Positions 22,963 through 35,793 of a DNA stretch of 64,000 nucleotides are shown piece by piece. This stretch comes from Malus domestica (taxonomy: Eukaryota > Streptophyta > Magnoliopsida > Rosales > Rosaceae). The translations under genes were made by a program, and so were the position numbers. Location: the NCBI RefSeq assembly GCF_042453785.1, contig NC_091662.1:67001-131000 (forward strand), read 5' to 3'. Within the stretch, counting starts at the first letter, position 1. The number at the start of each line of letters is the position of its first letter. The notes beneath the pieces are model-generated. The model did no database searches and was not told the DNA's origin. It saw only the letters and a program-made list of their open reading frames with translations.

Positions 22963-23284
22963 ATTTATTACCTAATTAACCACAATTTACACCAAAAAAA
23001 AATACCTAAATGGTCGGTCCCTATTCTCCTAATAGGGCCGGCCATATCCCTATATATAGCTCACCGTTCTCTCCCAAAAAGGACTTCCAACTCTTGCTAA
23101 AATTCTCTAGAATTCTCAAACACTTTTTCTCTCTAAATTCTAACTTTGGCATCGGAGGTTCTTCGGCCAAAGCCCCCCCCAATTCATCGTGGGCGCGTGA
23201 GGCTCATGGCCTTAACCTAAGGTGTTAATTGTTTTGTAGGTGCAATTTTATCCAAGATCAAGGAGGAAGAAAATTGCATCCACA
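22963..23284 (+). repeat. Truncated 5' LTR of Gypsy-type element 2
   Basis: Only the last 320 bp of the LTR remain, aligning with about 31405-31743 of the 3' copy. It includes a TATATATAG box near 23050 and ends GCATCCACA before the primer site. About 310 bp from the LTR start are missing. Confidence 0.8.
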
Positions 23285-23447
23285 AATTGGTGTTTTCATT
23301 GAGAGAAGAAATCTACACTCGTAGAAGACTCTCGCATAAAAAAGGTTTTTCTCTATTTTCTAGTCTACTTGTATTTTTTCGTACGTTCTTATTATTAGAA
23401 TTTTTTATTTGCAAAGATTCTTTGATAAAATGTAAAAGAAGAATACA

Positions 23448-25430
23448 ATGGCTAGAAATTTAGAAAATTCCAATAACCAAGGAATGGGACCACGGCGATC
23501 CACGAGGCTAAATGCGACAATAAGTGGAACGGCACCACCACCACGAGTTTCCACCACGGGAACCACCGCGGTGGCTACCTCGGTAGCCACCCGTGGCGAG
23601 ATCCATGGTGCCTTCACCACGGCCCGAGCAGTGCCATCCAAGGCTCACATCACCAAGGCCACGGCCAAAGCCATGTCACTCCAAGCCCAACGCGTTGCCA
23701 AGCCTCGCCCAAGCCTCGCACCCATGTGCATCACACTTCGAGCAGCCTACTCTCGTGGCCCAGCCTGCTCCCGCTGGGCAGCCCATTCTCATGGCCCAGC
23801 TTACTCTAACTGAGCAGCTCACTCTCGTGGCCCAGCCTGCTTCCGCCGAGCAGTTCACTCTCGTGACACAGCCTGCTCCCGTGGCCCAGCCTGCTCCAGC
23901 CGAGTAGCCCACTCACATGGCCCAACCTGTTTCCACGGCCCAGTCTGCTCTCGTGGCCTTCCAAGTAGCCCAAATCGATCCAAGATTAGTTTAATTATCC
24001 CGGCTCTAAATTGCCAGACTAACGATCGAACCAAGAGCATTTTCACCATATTGTTATGTAGATTTGGCATTTCCCAACTCAAATCTCGGGCCCGGAGTCT
24101 ACCACACTTCCACTACTCAAGAAGACGCATTCATTCCAAGTTATTCCAACCCAAATGGAGAACAACACTTGTCTCGACAAGTCATAGAGTTGACGAGCGC
24201 CCTCGCACAACAGACGACCTTGGTGAACCAGCTCTTGCAGAGCACCGAGATGCAACGTGCCCCAGATGAGGTGTCCCGAAGTAGGACAAGGGCAGACAAA
24301 GAACCTCTCCAGCAGCGTCCCGGTAAACAGTCACTCGACCAGCCACGAACTGAGCGTTCAGGTAGTGTACACTCCCGATTAGGCCCCCGAGATAGCGTAT
24401 ACTCCCATCTTAGAGCGCGGATGAGTGTGCACTCTCGACTAGGCCTACAGACGAGCATACATTCACAGTTGGGGTCACACTCCGATAGTCAACATGAGCA
24501 ACCTTCCAGGCGAAGTGTTCATTCGCGGCTAAGCCCGTAAGGACCATCATCCACCTCACATTGGAGTAGGCAGCAGGACGGACAGAGAGAAGCAGTCATT
24601 TAATCCGGCTCAAGTTCAACCAGCAGCCTGCGAAGAACTCGCTTGCTTGCTAGGAACGCGCTACACGCATCGCATCAGCGGCATAGACGAGCTAAACACA
24701 TAGAAGAGCAGCTTAGACTAGCAAGTCACGGTTGGAGGTAGCCGAAAGCTCCACTACCTCAACAAAGGTAAATTCAGGAAAAAGTATAAAGACTTTTGAC
24801 CAAGCGATTGTGCAATTTCCAACGCAACGAGGTCACCAACGAGGCACTACGACGGAACATGACCAACATAAGCAGGTCACCCTTCACGGATGAGATCGAG
24901 CAGGCACAGCCTCCACGGGAGTTCAGCATGCCACATTTCACATCTTTCAAAGGGGGATGAAGACCCGGAGAGACACTTAAAGCACTACCGAAGCGCAATA
25001 ATCCTCTATCGAAACAACGATGATCTCATGTGCAAGATATTCGCCACCACTCTACAAGGTGAGGCGCAAGATTGGTTCTATACCCTGCTGCCACAATCCA
25101 TCTGGAATTTCAATGAACTTTCTTTGGTTTTCACCAAAGAATATTCATCATATCGCTCGATCAAAAAGAAGTCCGACCATTTGTTCGACGTCAAGAAGAA
25201 CCCAAAAGAGTCGCTTCGCGACTATGTGAGAAGGTTTAAAGCAGAAAAGGCAAGGATAGTCGGATGCAACGACTCGATAGCTAGAGCAGCATTCTAAAAA
25301 GGACTTCCAGCATACCACCCGCTATTCGGAAAATTGATCATGAAAGAAGATCTAACTCTGACAGACTCTTTCGCTCTGGCAGAGAAGCAAGCACTTTGGG
25401 ACGAAGCTCGCCAATGCACATTCAAGGACT
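23448..25430 (+). pseudogene. Degenerate gag of Gypsy-type element 2
   Basis: The start MARNLENSNNQGMGPRRS parallels element 1. Several stops (for example at 23905 and 24538) break the repetitive N-terminal part. An extra G in AAAGGGGGATGAAG near 24952 shifts the frame within the gag domain, which resumes as GDEDPERHLKHYRSA and continues through SLRDYVRRFKAEK to a stop where element 1 has Gln. The zinc knuckle is absent, as in element 1. It is not functional. Confidence 0.8.
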
Positions 25431-27695
25431 TGAAGAAATACCCGACATCACCTCTCTACTATCCAAACCGGAAGCAGCGAATGACTTATTCGCATGTTTG
25501 ATGATATCTAAAGCAGCAATAAGCTCTACCATTATACGAGAAGAGCTGGGGGCCCGACTACCTGTATTCTACAGTTCAAAAGCTCTCATCGATGCTATTA
25601 AAAATTCAAAAGCTAACTTTGACGATAGTTGTTGTAACCTAGAAGCTCAAGTTTTACTTTCAAACGCATGCAGTCATCCTCATGACGCACTATTTCGCCT
25701 AATCCAGACACGTGACGATAAAGACGTAAGACCCTGGCGAATGCAAAGTTTTCTGACGAACGCAACAACTCGGCCCAACAGACGCGCCAAGGGCAGACGA
25801 ACACTGGAAAGACACACTCGAAAGCAAGTTTTGTCCTTGTCGCCTTAAAGATTCTGCATAGAGCAACATGTACCGGCAGTTCAGCACCACTTCCTACTAC
25901 GTATCACACGGTCCTAGCTGACCCTTACTCCATAATTCAACTTTAAAGTGGTCCAATACCAGCAGTTGAGCATCTCATGTTGCGTGTAACATGACCCCAG
26001 CTCCACGGCTCCTTACCATGCATTCATGACGCAACAAAGCTGCCCAACGACACCCCGAAGGTAGCTAAGCGCGCCCTAGCTGCACTTGCTCCACCCGATA
26101 GAGACTTCTAGCATTTGCATGTCCACGGCGCATCCAACTACAAAGGTTCAAGAGTAGGCGTAGTCCTTGTCATCTAGACAGTTAGATGCCTAGGTTTCAA
26201 AGTATCCAACAACGAAGCAGAATACGAGACCCTACTAGCAGGCTTCCAAATGGCAAAAAACTTAGCAGTGAAAAAGCTCGCAATTCATTCTGATTCCTAG
26301 CCAATCGCTAGCAAAACTGCTTGAAGTGTTTCAGACTTACACCTTCACTCAAGTTCCACAGGCAGACAACGCTCACGTGGACGCACTAGCCAGCCTAGGC
26401 TCCACCCTTGACCACCAACTCAAAGGTTTTATTCCGGTGGAGTATCTAGACGAGCCGACCACAGAGGCGAAGCCAGCAGCCGAGGTGTCACAGGTTAGTA
26501 CAACTCCAAACTGACAAGATTTCATCGTAGACTACCTGGTCAATGGCATATTCCCCATGAAAAGATTGGAGTCTAGGAAGCTCCAAATCAAGGCAACACG
26601 CTACTACATGTGGAACGGCATTCTCATCCGAAAATCCTACACCGGACCACATATCTGCTGCCTAACGCTTCCCGATGACTTAAAGGTTCTAAGCTCAATC
26701 CACGAAGGCGTTTGTGGAAATCACTCCGGAGGTCGACCCTTAGCACATAAGGCTCTTAACGCAGGCTACTACTAGCCTAACATGCACCAAGACGCTAAGG
26801 AGTTAGTACAAAAGTACGACCGTTGCCAACGTTACAAGCTGGTACCAGCACGGCTTGCCAGCGAGCTACACCCGTAGATGAGTCCTTAGCCGTTCATGTA
26901 GTAGGCAATCAACCTGGTAAAAACTATGTCACGTGCTACTGAGGACAGAGGCATGATGGTCGTGGCAACCGACTACTTCACCAAATGGGTAGAAGCAGAG
27001 CCCAAGATGACCACGACTCAGACGAACATATAGCACTTCATATGGAGGAACATCAATTGCCGATTTGACATCCCTTAGTCTATTATCACCTACAACGGCT
27101 CGCAATTCGTGGGCCAAGATGTGGCAAAGTTCTTCCCAAAGTATAGCATCAAGCAGCACATGTCCATACCAAGATAACCTCAAGGCAGTGGCGGGCCGAA
27201 GCATCCAACATGATGATCCTCGACTACCTCAAGAAATCCTTACCAACAAGAAGGGAAAATGGCCAGATGAACTCCCCGGATGTCTATGGGCATATCGCAC
27301 CACCAAAAGACGAGCAACCGGTGAAACTTATTTCCCTTTGGCATTTGGCTCAGAAGCAATCATTCATCCTAATGTCATCAAGCCAAGTATCATCGCACTA
27401 GTACTAAGCATTGAGCAGAACAGTAAGAAGATGACCACAAACTTAGATCTGGTAGAGGACAAGCGCGAGCAGACCATCACCTGCATCGCAGCCTACCAGC
27501 AACAACTCATTTCTAACTACAACAAAAGGGCTAAGATCCGACAGTTCCAGCCTGAAGATCTAATCCTAAGAAAAACCTTCATCACTGCCCGCAGAGAAGG
27601 CTCCAAAAAGATGGATCCTATCTGGGAAGGTCCTTACAAGATCAGCAGAGTAGGCGGCAAGAGTAATTACACCATCGCCACCATGAAACGATAAA
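25430..27695 (+). pseudogene. RNase H and integrase remnants of Gypsy-type element 2
   Basis: After gag the sequence goes straight to LLSKPEAANDLFACL and REELGARLPVFYSSKAL, the RT-thumb/RNase H border. Then come RNase H traces (NNEAEYETLLAGFQMAKNL; QVPQADNAHVDALASL), an integrase zinc-finger-like region (HEGVCGNHSGGR...ALNAGYY), core traces (VVATDYFTKWVEAEP; SIITYNGSQFVG) and the C-terminal GSKKMDPIWEGPYKIS motif. Many stops and frameshifts occur. Protease and the RT fingers/palm are absent, so this copy could move only with enzymes supplied in trans. Confidence 0.8.
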
Positions 27696-28955
27696 AAGAT
27701 AAAAAACCAGTAGAGCGTCTACAATCTGAATAAGTACCATGTGTGACCTCCCGCTACATCAAAGCCCGAAGACTCAAGAAGCTCAACATGCACCACCTCA
27801 CAAGTCGATGACTATCCAGTTGTTATGCAGTTCATACCTTACAACTAAGTTCTCGTTCGTTTCACTCGTTTTTCAATGAGGAATTCAGAAGTAATCACAA
27901 CTTGGCTTGGCTGTATGCTTACAACAATTGATCACTCATGCACTTCAAAAGAAGACTGCGCCCTTCTTAGGGACTCATCGCAGGAATTATACCCCCCGGG
28001 ATTGACCAACTATGCTCTCCAGTGCGAGAGGGTAAACTAATTGCTCTCCAGTGCGATAGGGTAAACCAATTCCCGGACACCCACATGGGTCAGCTCTCCA
28101 AGACGGGAGGATAAACTTTACACTCCGAATATCCAGACATGGATGAGCCTGGCTGCCCTAGTATAACTAGATGCACGATGGCTTGCGTCGGGATTCCTAG
28201 AAGTAGCCACAATGGTCTTTTTCAAAGCTTAGTTAGCTGAAGGATTTTGGGTCTCTGGCCTAATCCGTGGAGAACCGGGCCCTAGAGACGAAGGGGCACA
28301 TTACGCAGTATGCCCTACAGACGGCTGCCCTGGAACCCTAAAGCTGCTACCGAGTGCACTAAGGTAGCTTAGGGTTTCCGGAAGACTGCCTACGGCTTGC
28401 CCTTCGAGCAGTAAAGCCACGCTAGACTTATACAACCGCACATTCTTGTGAAAGGTTAAACAAGCTAGCATGCATATACGAAGTTTTATCCACTGCCAAC
28501 ATGCTACGTAGTCGATAAGCTTTACCTCTGCCAAGCGCGGAACAACCTACACCAAGTCCTAAAGTGTTGTGATACTTGCTACGCAACCTATGGAATTGGA
28601 GAAAGCCAAGGTTAACAGCCTCGTGGTTACGCGGACTTGTCTACTTCTGTAAGTAAGGCATCTGGTTGCCAACCCTATAGCTAACAACTTTGCAAAGTTC
28701 TACACCAACACCTACGGCTGCATAGGCTACACGAGCTTTTCTACTTCTAAAAAAGTATCATGCCTACCACTGGTCTATCAAGTCTAAAGATTAGGGCATG
28801 AACAAAAGAAGCGAAGATGAAGAAAAGCGAAGGAAGCATGTTTATAAACAATTAGCAAAGGCCGAAGAAATTCAAGCAAAACAAGAGCTACAAGGAAAAA
28901 CAAATAAAATTCTAAAGGCTACCTAGAAGATTACAACAACTTATACATCCCACGA

Positions 28956-30197
28956 CTACTTGGTCGCCACACCTTCAGCAGCCGCGACGCTCTTAGCAGC
29001 GGCATCATCCGGTGCTTCTCCCCTGGCTGCCTCAGCCTGGGCACTAACTTCTCCAACTACTTCACCAATGGAAGCCTCAAAAGTAAAAGCAAGCAAGTCT
29101 TCCGGAGAAATAGATAAGGTCTTGAAACCTCAAGCCCATCCTTCTCACCCTTCAGCTGCTCATTCTTCTCAAGCAGACCAACACGGACGCGCTACAACAC
29201 ATCCACTTCCTTCTTCAAACTTTCGTTGATCTTCAATACACCTTGAAGTTCTAACACTTGGGGTTCAAGCCTATTGACGATTCTCTTAAAGTGGATCACT
29301 TGATTATAAGCAGTAATCAACTCTTCATCATTTGCATAAGCAACGAAACGAAGCTCAGAAACTGCAAACTCAAGATCTTGAATCTGAGGTATGTAACATC
29401 CAATCTCATTCTCTGCACTTTCATACTTAACTTGGATCGCGTCAAGCCTAGTCTTCAAGTCAACGATCTCGTGGCGAGCGGTCTCAAGCTGTAGAGAAGT
29501 GGGGGTAGAAATATTAGACCCATTCAAAGCAACAAGCTCAGAATCCAACCTCTTGATCTCTTCGGCTAAAGAATAAGTTTCAGCTGCCATAGTTTTCACT
29601 ACCTCATTGGCAGCCTTGCTATATATGCATCATAGCAAGCAGAGCAATCCTTCTATATTGGGTCATATGTTTCGCAAAGGAACTTGGGCAAACAACCTTT
29701 CTACCGCCATCAACAAAATTGGCACAAGCGTCCATGTCTTCAAGCAAATCTAGTTTCAAAAGCACACAGATCTCAGCAGCCTCCCCAGAAGCAGGCTTAA
29801 TGGATTTTTCATAGCTGCCCACGCGAGCAGTCTCTTCCTTCCTAGCAGGCGAATCAGTCTCAGCAGCAAAGGGAGTGAGCCTTAGCACCATTTTAGCAGC
29901 AGAGTCCACCTTATCGCTATTCATAGTAGCAAGCCTCTCCAAAGGTGAACCAGACTTAGCTCCCAACAGACATCTTGGTATAGACTTCGGCATTTGGGGC
30001 ATGACAGAACCTTTACGCTGAGCAATCCTATCAGCAATCGTACTAGCCATTCTCGACATGGCAGGCGCCACAGGCTAAGATCTAGCAGCCTCAGTTTTTC
30101 TTCCCATTGGAAGAAGTTATGTCAATCACATGCATCTCGGCAGCAGGCAGGCCCTCATGAGCAGTGGATGAAGTCTTTAGTTTTTCTCAACCGACAT
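28956..30197 (-). pseudogene. Antisense ORF of Gypsy-type element 2 (longer copy)
   Basis: This minus-strand region is homologous to the antisense frame of element 1. Frames include MSRMASTIADRIAQRKGS, then KLDLLEDMDACANFVDGG, then a long coiled-coil-like part with EEIKRLDSELVALNGSN and LEPQVLELQGVLKINESL, and the Ala-rich tail ending at the stop 28956-28958. It has about 580 bp absent from element 1 between the DSP and QIQDL motifs. Stops and frameshifts are present. The heptad pattern suggests a structural or oligomeric protein; no enzyme motif is seen. Confidence 0.65.
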
Positions 30198-31090
30198 CTC
30201 TTGAGCAGGCGTGGAAGATCTCTTCTTTCCACCTTTATTCATAGTAGGCTCCACGACAGTGATCAGACGAGCTAATGCATCCGCCTTGATCCTTTTTACC
30301 TCATCTTTCCGGAGCAGTCCACATTTCTCCCGGTGAAGATAACTAAGCAACCAACGTCATTCATGGTACTCAGCAAGGGAGCTCAACCTAGCATTCCAGC
30401 AAGCAAGAGGCCTGCATGCCTAGCATTCCAGCCGCTCATGAGGCCCGCGACCTTTTTCTTTCTTTCAATCATCGGCCTAGCTCGTGTCATGACCAAGAGC
30501 CCAAAAGACATGAGTCATGCAGCCCGTCTAGCACTACATCCCAGCACTTCAATCTGCGGCCCTAGCCGCACAAGCTGTCTATGGCTCTAGCTAAGTTGAG
30601 CAGCCTAAAGCAATGGTCCCTGCCACAACACATCCTTAGCCTATGCCGAGCCAACTCCTAGCCCCTACCAACCGACGTGCCGCACCACCCCGACGGCTGC
30701 CCCGCGATAGCACTATCCAAGAAGAAAACAAGAAAAATTAAATTTTTTACATCGGCGCGGCATAGAGAAGATGAAGAAATCAACGAAATACGGTCTTTTG
30801 CACGGGCAAGATGTAGAAGATTGCTAGATGAGGGGGAACAAATATCCTCTAAGCTATCTATCTCTTGTAGGGTAGAATAAATCGTTCTCCAAAGTTGATT
30901 TAATAACCCACTTAAGGTGGACTTAAATAGGCTTTGAGAGAAATTTATTTCCTTTTCCTAGAATGATCTAATTACCTATTAAAGATGGGATCTACATCAA
31001 AATAGGAAGCAGTCATACGTTCCCTAAAGCAAGAAGATATCTACATCTGTTGCCCTTTCTTACAAGCAGCTCAACAAGTGTGGGGGCATT

Positions 31091-31743
31091 TGTGGAGACA
31101 AAAATAATCACAAGGCGACACGTGGATTTTTAGACAGAAGAGGACAAAAATACCCTTAAGGCATAACAGGATTCCTACGCGCGAGCAGCGGGTAATCATC
31201 CCTCAACCAAGTCAAAAGTGCCCAAAATAGGTAACAATTCAAAACCTATCTTATCAAATCCCTTCTACAAGGTAACTCCCAAAACCTATTTCATTCCATA
31301 TATTTTTTTACCTCATTTTCCCTCTTTTAGCTAATTATCTTAATCATTCCATAACTCCCCAAATAATTTCTTTCAAAATATGTTAATTAGTCAATTAATA
31401 AATTTATTACCTGATTAATCTATTAATGGCTAATTAACCACAATTTACACCAAAAAAAAAATACCTAAACGGCCAGTCCCTATTCTCCTAATAGGGCCGG
31501 CCATATCCCTATATATAGCTCACCATTCTCTCCCAAAAAGGACTTCAAACTCTTGCTAAAATTCTCTAGAATTCTCAAACATTTTTTCTCTCTAAATTCT
31601 AACTTTGGCATCGAAGGTTCTTCGGCCAAAGCCCCACCCTATTCATCGTGGGTGCGTGAGGCTCTTGGCCTTAACCTAAGGTGTTAATTGTTTTGTAGGT
31701 GCAATTTTGTCCAAGATCAAAGAGGAAGAAATTTGCATCCACA
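31091..31743 (+). repeat. 3' LTR of Gypsy-type element 2
   Basis: The 653 bp LTR begins TGTGGAGACAAAAATAATC and ends GCATCCACA; the purine tract GTGTGGGGGCATT precedes it. The last 200 bp are very similar to the LTRs of element 1, but the middle differs, so the two are subfamilies. It contains TATATATAG near 31510. Confidence 0.85.
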
Positions 31744-31824
31744 GTCTGCATCAGTATAACCTTCAACACTAAAGTGATTATTCCTTTTAAACAAAATTCC
31801 TTTGCCTGGACTTCCCTTCAAATA

Positions 31825-34800
31825 TCACAATATTCTCATCACGGCATTCATATGTTGTTCTCCAAGATCATGCATGTATTGACTCACTACACTCAAGGCA
31901 TAAGCAAGGTCCAGTCCTGTGTGTGCCAAATACATCAAACGGCCTACTAACCTTTGGTATCTTCCTTTGTCAACTGGTACTTGATTAGGATCAAAATTAA
32001 GCTTCAATCCTTCTTCTAATGGTGTAGCTACTGGCTGACAAGCTGACATGTCAGTTTCGTGCAACAAATCAATAATATACTTCCTTTGAGACAAGAAAAT
32101 TCCAGAACTGCTTCTCAACACCTCAATCCCTAAAAAATATTTCAAGGATCTAAGGTCCTTCATTTCAAATTCTATAGACAGGTATCTTTGCAAGGCCGCA
32201 CGTTCTTCCAGATCATTACCTGTTACCACCATATCATCTATATACATAATAAGTGCAGTAAGCTTCCCATTCTATCTTTTCAGGAACAAAGTATGATCAG
32301 AGTCACTTTGTCTGTAACCAAATGCTCTCATAGATTTTGTGAATCTTCAAAACCATGCTCGAGGGGACTGCTTCAAGCCATACAAGGATTTCTTCAATCT
32401 GCACACCTTTCTTTTGTATTTATCTAGAGCATTACATCTAGGTGGAAGATCCATATAAATCTCTTATGTCAAATCTCCATGCAAGAAGGCATTTTTCACA
32501 TCGAACTGCTGTAAAGGCCAATCAAGATTTACAACCAAAGACAACAAAACACGAACTGTATTGATCTTGGCCAAATGAGAAAATGTATTTGTATAGTCAA
32601 TTCCAAATTTTTTTAGTGTATCATTTTGCTACCAGTCTTGCCTTGAAGTGATCAACCGTCCCATCAGCTTTATACTTCACAATATAAACCCATTTACATC
32701 CCACAGGTTTCTTGCCGACTGGCAAGTCTACGATCTCCCAGGTAGCATTCTTCTTCAAAGACTTCAACTCTTCATTCATTGCTGCTTACCAACGTGGATC
32801 AGCTAAAGCCTTCTGCACACGGTTAGGAATAAATACAATAGATAATTGATGCACAAATGACTTATTTGATTCTGACAGGTGACTGGTAGACACATAATTT
32901 CTTAACGGGTATAACACATTAGACTCAGGGTTGGGCTTACTCATCGAATACCTAGTTTTGCATTTAGGGTCGGCTTCATAAGTAAGTTTAGGAATACCTC
33001 GATTAACGCGATCAGGGAGACGACGTGGTGGTGGTGCATCCGGGATTGAAGACGATTGATTATGGTTATTAGGACTCGAGATCGATTGTGAGATAATTGG
33101 CGACATAGGATTGTCCGGTGGTGAGGAAACTGGCAGTGAGCTATCTGGCAATGTCGACTCGTCCCTTTCAAGGTTTTCAACATTGTTTCCATGTGAATGA
33201 TCACCACTTGTCTCCAAGACATTACCACTTAGTTCCAATTCATTCACATCATTGTTTTCATGTGAATGATCACTACTTATTTCCAAGACATCACCACTTA
33301 AATCCAAATCATTCACACTATCTATATCTAGAATAGTATAATCAAGAGTTTAAACTTTTGTCTGATTCTCACCTTGAAGTGAAGACTCAGGATTGGCAAA
33401 GTACATATCATTCTCATGAAATGCAACATCCACAGTGACAAACAATTTTTTCGTCAGATGGTGATAACAACGATACCCATTCTGATTTGAGGTATACCCC
33501 ACAAACACACATCGTAAGGCCTGAGGCTCAAGCTTACTTCTCTGCTGTTTATGAAGATGAACGAAGGCCACACAGCCAAACACGTGAGGTGGAAGATTAG
33601 GAACTGTAGGAGCATCAACATATGAAGATATGGTCTGTAGCGGTGTCTGAAAGTCGACTAATCGAGATGGAACACGATTCATGAGATACGCAGCTGAGGT
33701 GAGAGCTTCTCCCCAAAAAGATAATGGGAGACGCGCCTCGAGCAAAGAAGCACGAACAACCTCTAGAAGCTGACGATTCTTGCGTTCTGCAACACCATTT
33801 TGTTGTGGAGTATATGGACATATAGTCTGATGAACAATACCATGATGATCAAGGAAGGCACGAAGTTCAGAGTTTACATATTCGCCGCCATTGTCACTCC
33901 TAAGAACCTGTATTTGTGACTTATATTGTACTTGTACCATTTTGTAAAACCGCTAAAACAAAGAAGTAACTTCACTTTTTGACTTCATCAAACAAACCCA
34001 AGTCATACGTGTGCAGTCATCAATAAAAGACAAACTAATAAGCACCACCAAGTGTAGCAGTTTTAGATGGTCCCCAAACATCAAAATGAATTATCATAAA
34101 CAAGATTGAACTTTTATTCAAACTAGGCATAAACGAAGTACGATGACTTTTAGCCATTTCACAAACACCGCATTTAAAGCTAGAAACGTCATGCTTAACA
34201 AATAGGCTAGGAAGCAACCTTCGTAAATAGCCGAAAGAAGCATGTTCAAGTCGACGATGCCACATCCAAACCTCCGAAGCTTTATCCCTCTCCCTATGAG
34301 ATCCTTCCACGGCAAGAGCTTGAGTCAAATTTCGAGAACTGTTCGATGTAAACTCCAAGTAATAGAGCTTTCCCATCCGAATACCATAACCAATTGTCTT
34401 ACGAGTCTGAATGTCATTTAAAACACAAAAGGAAGGCCAAAAAATAATAAGGCAATGTAGGGCGACAGTTATTTGAGCAACAGATAATAAATTATAGTCA
34501 AGGGAAGGAACAACAAGTACATAGTCAAGATTCAGGGTATCAGAGAGGGAGACATCACCTTCCTCAATAATGGGGACAACATTACCATTGGCAACACTAA
34601 CTATAGTATTGGTGGATGGTTTTAACGTTTGTACCTGTCTAGAATCACAAGTCATATGTTCAGTACCACCAGAATCAATTATCCATGTACTATTCATAAC
34701 AGATGCAGAAACTTTAAAAGCCTTACCATCATTATATGTATGGTCAGAATCTACCTTAGTTTCAGCAACCAATGCACACAACTTGAACTGGTCACGATTG

Positions 34801-34862
34801 GTCCTACTTTCCTGTTCAGTTTGATCAGATCGATGCATAGTGGTATGAGCCCAAAATGCCAC
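31825..34862 (-). pseudogene. Copia pol pseudogene (protease, integrase, RT)
   Basis: Blocks in order on the minus strand: protease WIIDSGGTEHMT (34862-34035 frame), an HHCC zinc finger (WHRRLEHASF...CGVCEMAKSHR), integrase core with LRSDNGGEYVNSEL and TPQQNGVAERKNR (33940-33350), an acidic/Ser-rich linker (33316-32786), then RT with KARLVAK, FDVKNAFLHGDL and the catalytic YIDDM motif (32247-31825). Stops and frameshifts occur between blocks, including in the RT N-terminal half around 32280-32640. The catalytic words survive, but no continuous polyprotein does. Confidence 0.88.
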
Positions 34863-35635
34863 TGCTCCAAGTAATTTGAGTGAGAAAAGATATGGCCCAA
34901 ATTCTTAGGCCAACAAAAAAATATGTAACGTGGGCTAAAAAAGAATAGTAGCCAAAAAACAACAAACGACCTTTTTATTTTTCTTTTCTTCTTTTCCTTT
35001 TTTTCTTTTCTTGTTTTCTTTTCTTTCTTTCATTTTTTTTAATAATAAAAACAAGGTGCAGGGTTGCACTGCAGAAAAGATAGCAATTATGCAGCCACAA
35101 CAATAGCAACGAGGAATAAGCAAAGAATCCTCGGAGATGGGCTTCAACCAGGTTCAACGAAATTGGGTCTTTTGGCAGACGGGGACTACGGGATTCTGCA
35201 TGACAAGGATGGGTGATGATCGCAAAACCTGTGCTGCTGAGAACGATTTCAGTTGGAGCGACTCAACAATGATGGGTAAAAAATATGGGTTGGTTCGACG
35301 ACGAATTAGCAAGTTTTGTCTCTTACAGCGGCAAGATTTCTGGGTTGGGTCTTAATTCGTGGGTACGTGATGCAGTACTGGGTCGTGGCGAGTGGATGCA
35401 GGGATCGGTTCGGTGAACTCTGATCAGCAACAACGGTGTCACTCGTTGGTCGGACGGGCACGCTACACAACTGGATGCGCGGTGGTCTTCAATGGACTTG
35501 GATCAGGAACGATAGCGTCGCTCTCTGGTTTCACAGTGCGCAGCACAACTAGCTGCACAGGGATTTCTGGTGCTGGGTTCTTCGGACAAATTGCGATAGT
35601 AATTTTTTAAATTTTTTCTTAACCTGGCTCTGGTG

Positions 35636-35793
35636 CCAAGAAGAGAATGCTTTGAATAGTTATTTTCAATAAAAGGTACTTATAGGTGTACAACCCTAAC
35701 ATAAATGGAAAGATAACTAATTACAAGTGACTACATGAGAATACACGGAATTACGTATCATTAGGGATCTTACCTAAAATACAACAGTCAACA
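35636..35793 (-). repeat. Short Copia 5' LTR (antisense)
   Basis: Read on the minus strand, it starts TGTTGACTGTTGTATTTTAG and ends near TTCAAAGCATTCTCTTC, just before the primer-like TGGCACCAGAGCC. The length of about 158 bp suits a short-LTR Copia lineage. The end position is approximate. Confidence 0.55.

Larger units (their letters stand above)
22963..31743 (+). mobile_element. Gypsy-type LTR retrotransposon 2, 5' LTR truncated
   Basis: Order: partial 5' LTR (22963-23284), primer site (TTGGTGTTTTCATTGAGAG), degenerate gag (23448-25430), pol remnants without protease or RT core (25430-27695), a conserved non-coding spacer, an antisense frame (28956-30197) and a full 3' LTR (31091-31743). 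It shares architecture and strong similarity with element 1, but its LTRs are a different subfamily and it carries many more stops and frameshifts, so it is older. Its 3' end abuts Copia pol sequence, so it inserted into an antisense Copia element; the other side of that insertion is missing. Confidence 0.85.
31744..35793 (-). mobile_element. Copia-type retrotransposon (antisense), interrupted and truncated
   Basis: On the minus strand the order is LTR (35793 to about 35636), primer-like site (TGGCACCAGAGCC), unrecognised sequence, protease, integrase, linker and RT, stopping in RNase H at GYTDAD where Gypsy-type element 2 begins. That order (integrase before RT) is diagnostic of Copia. The gag region is missing or not recognisable and the 3' LTR is not seen. 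The reading frames carry several stops. Confidence 0.85.

Noticed and set aside
33350-33940. Host gene with integrase domain
   Set aside because: Protease, integrase and RT follow in Copia order with stops between them, and a short LTR lies upstream, so it is a decayed retrotransposon.
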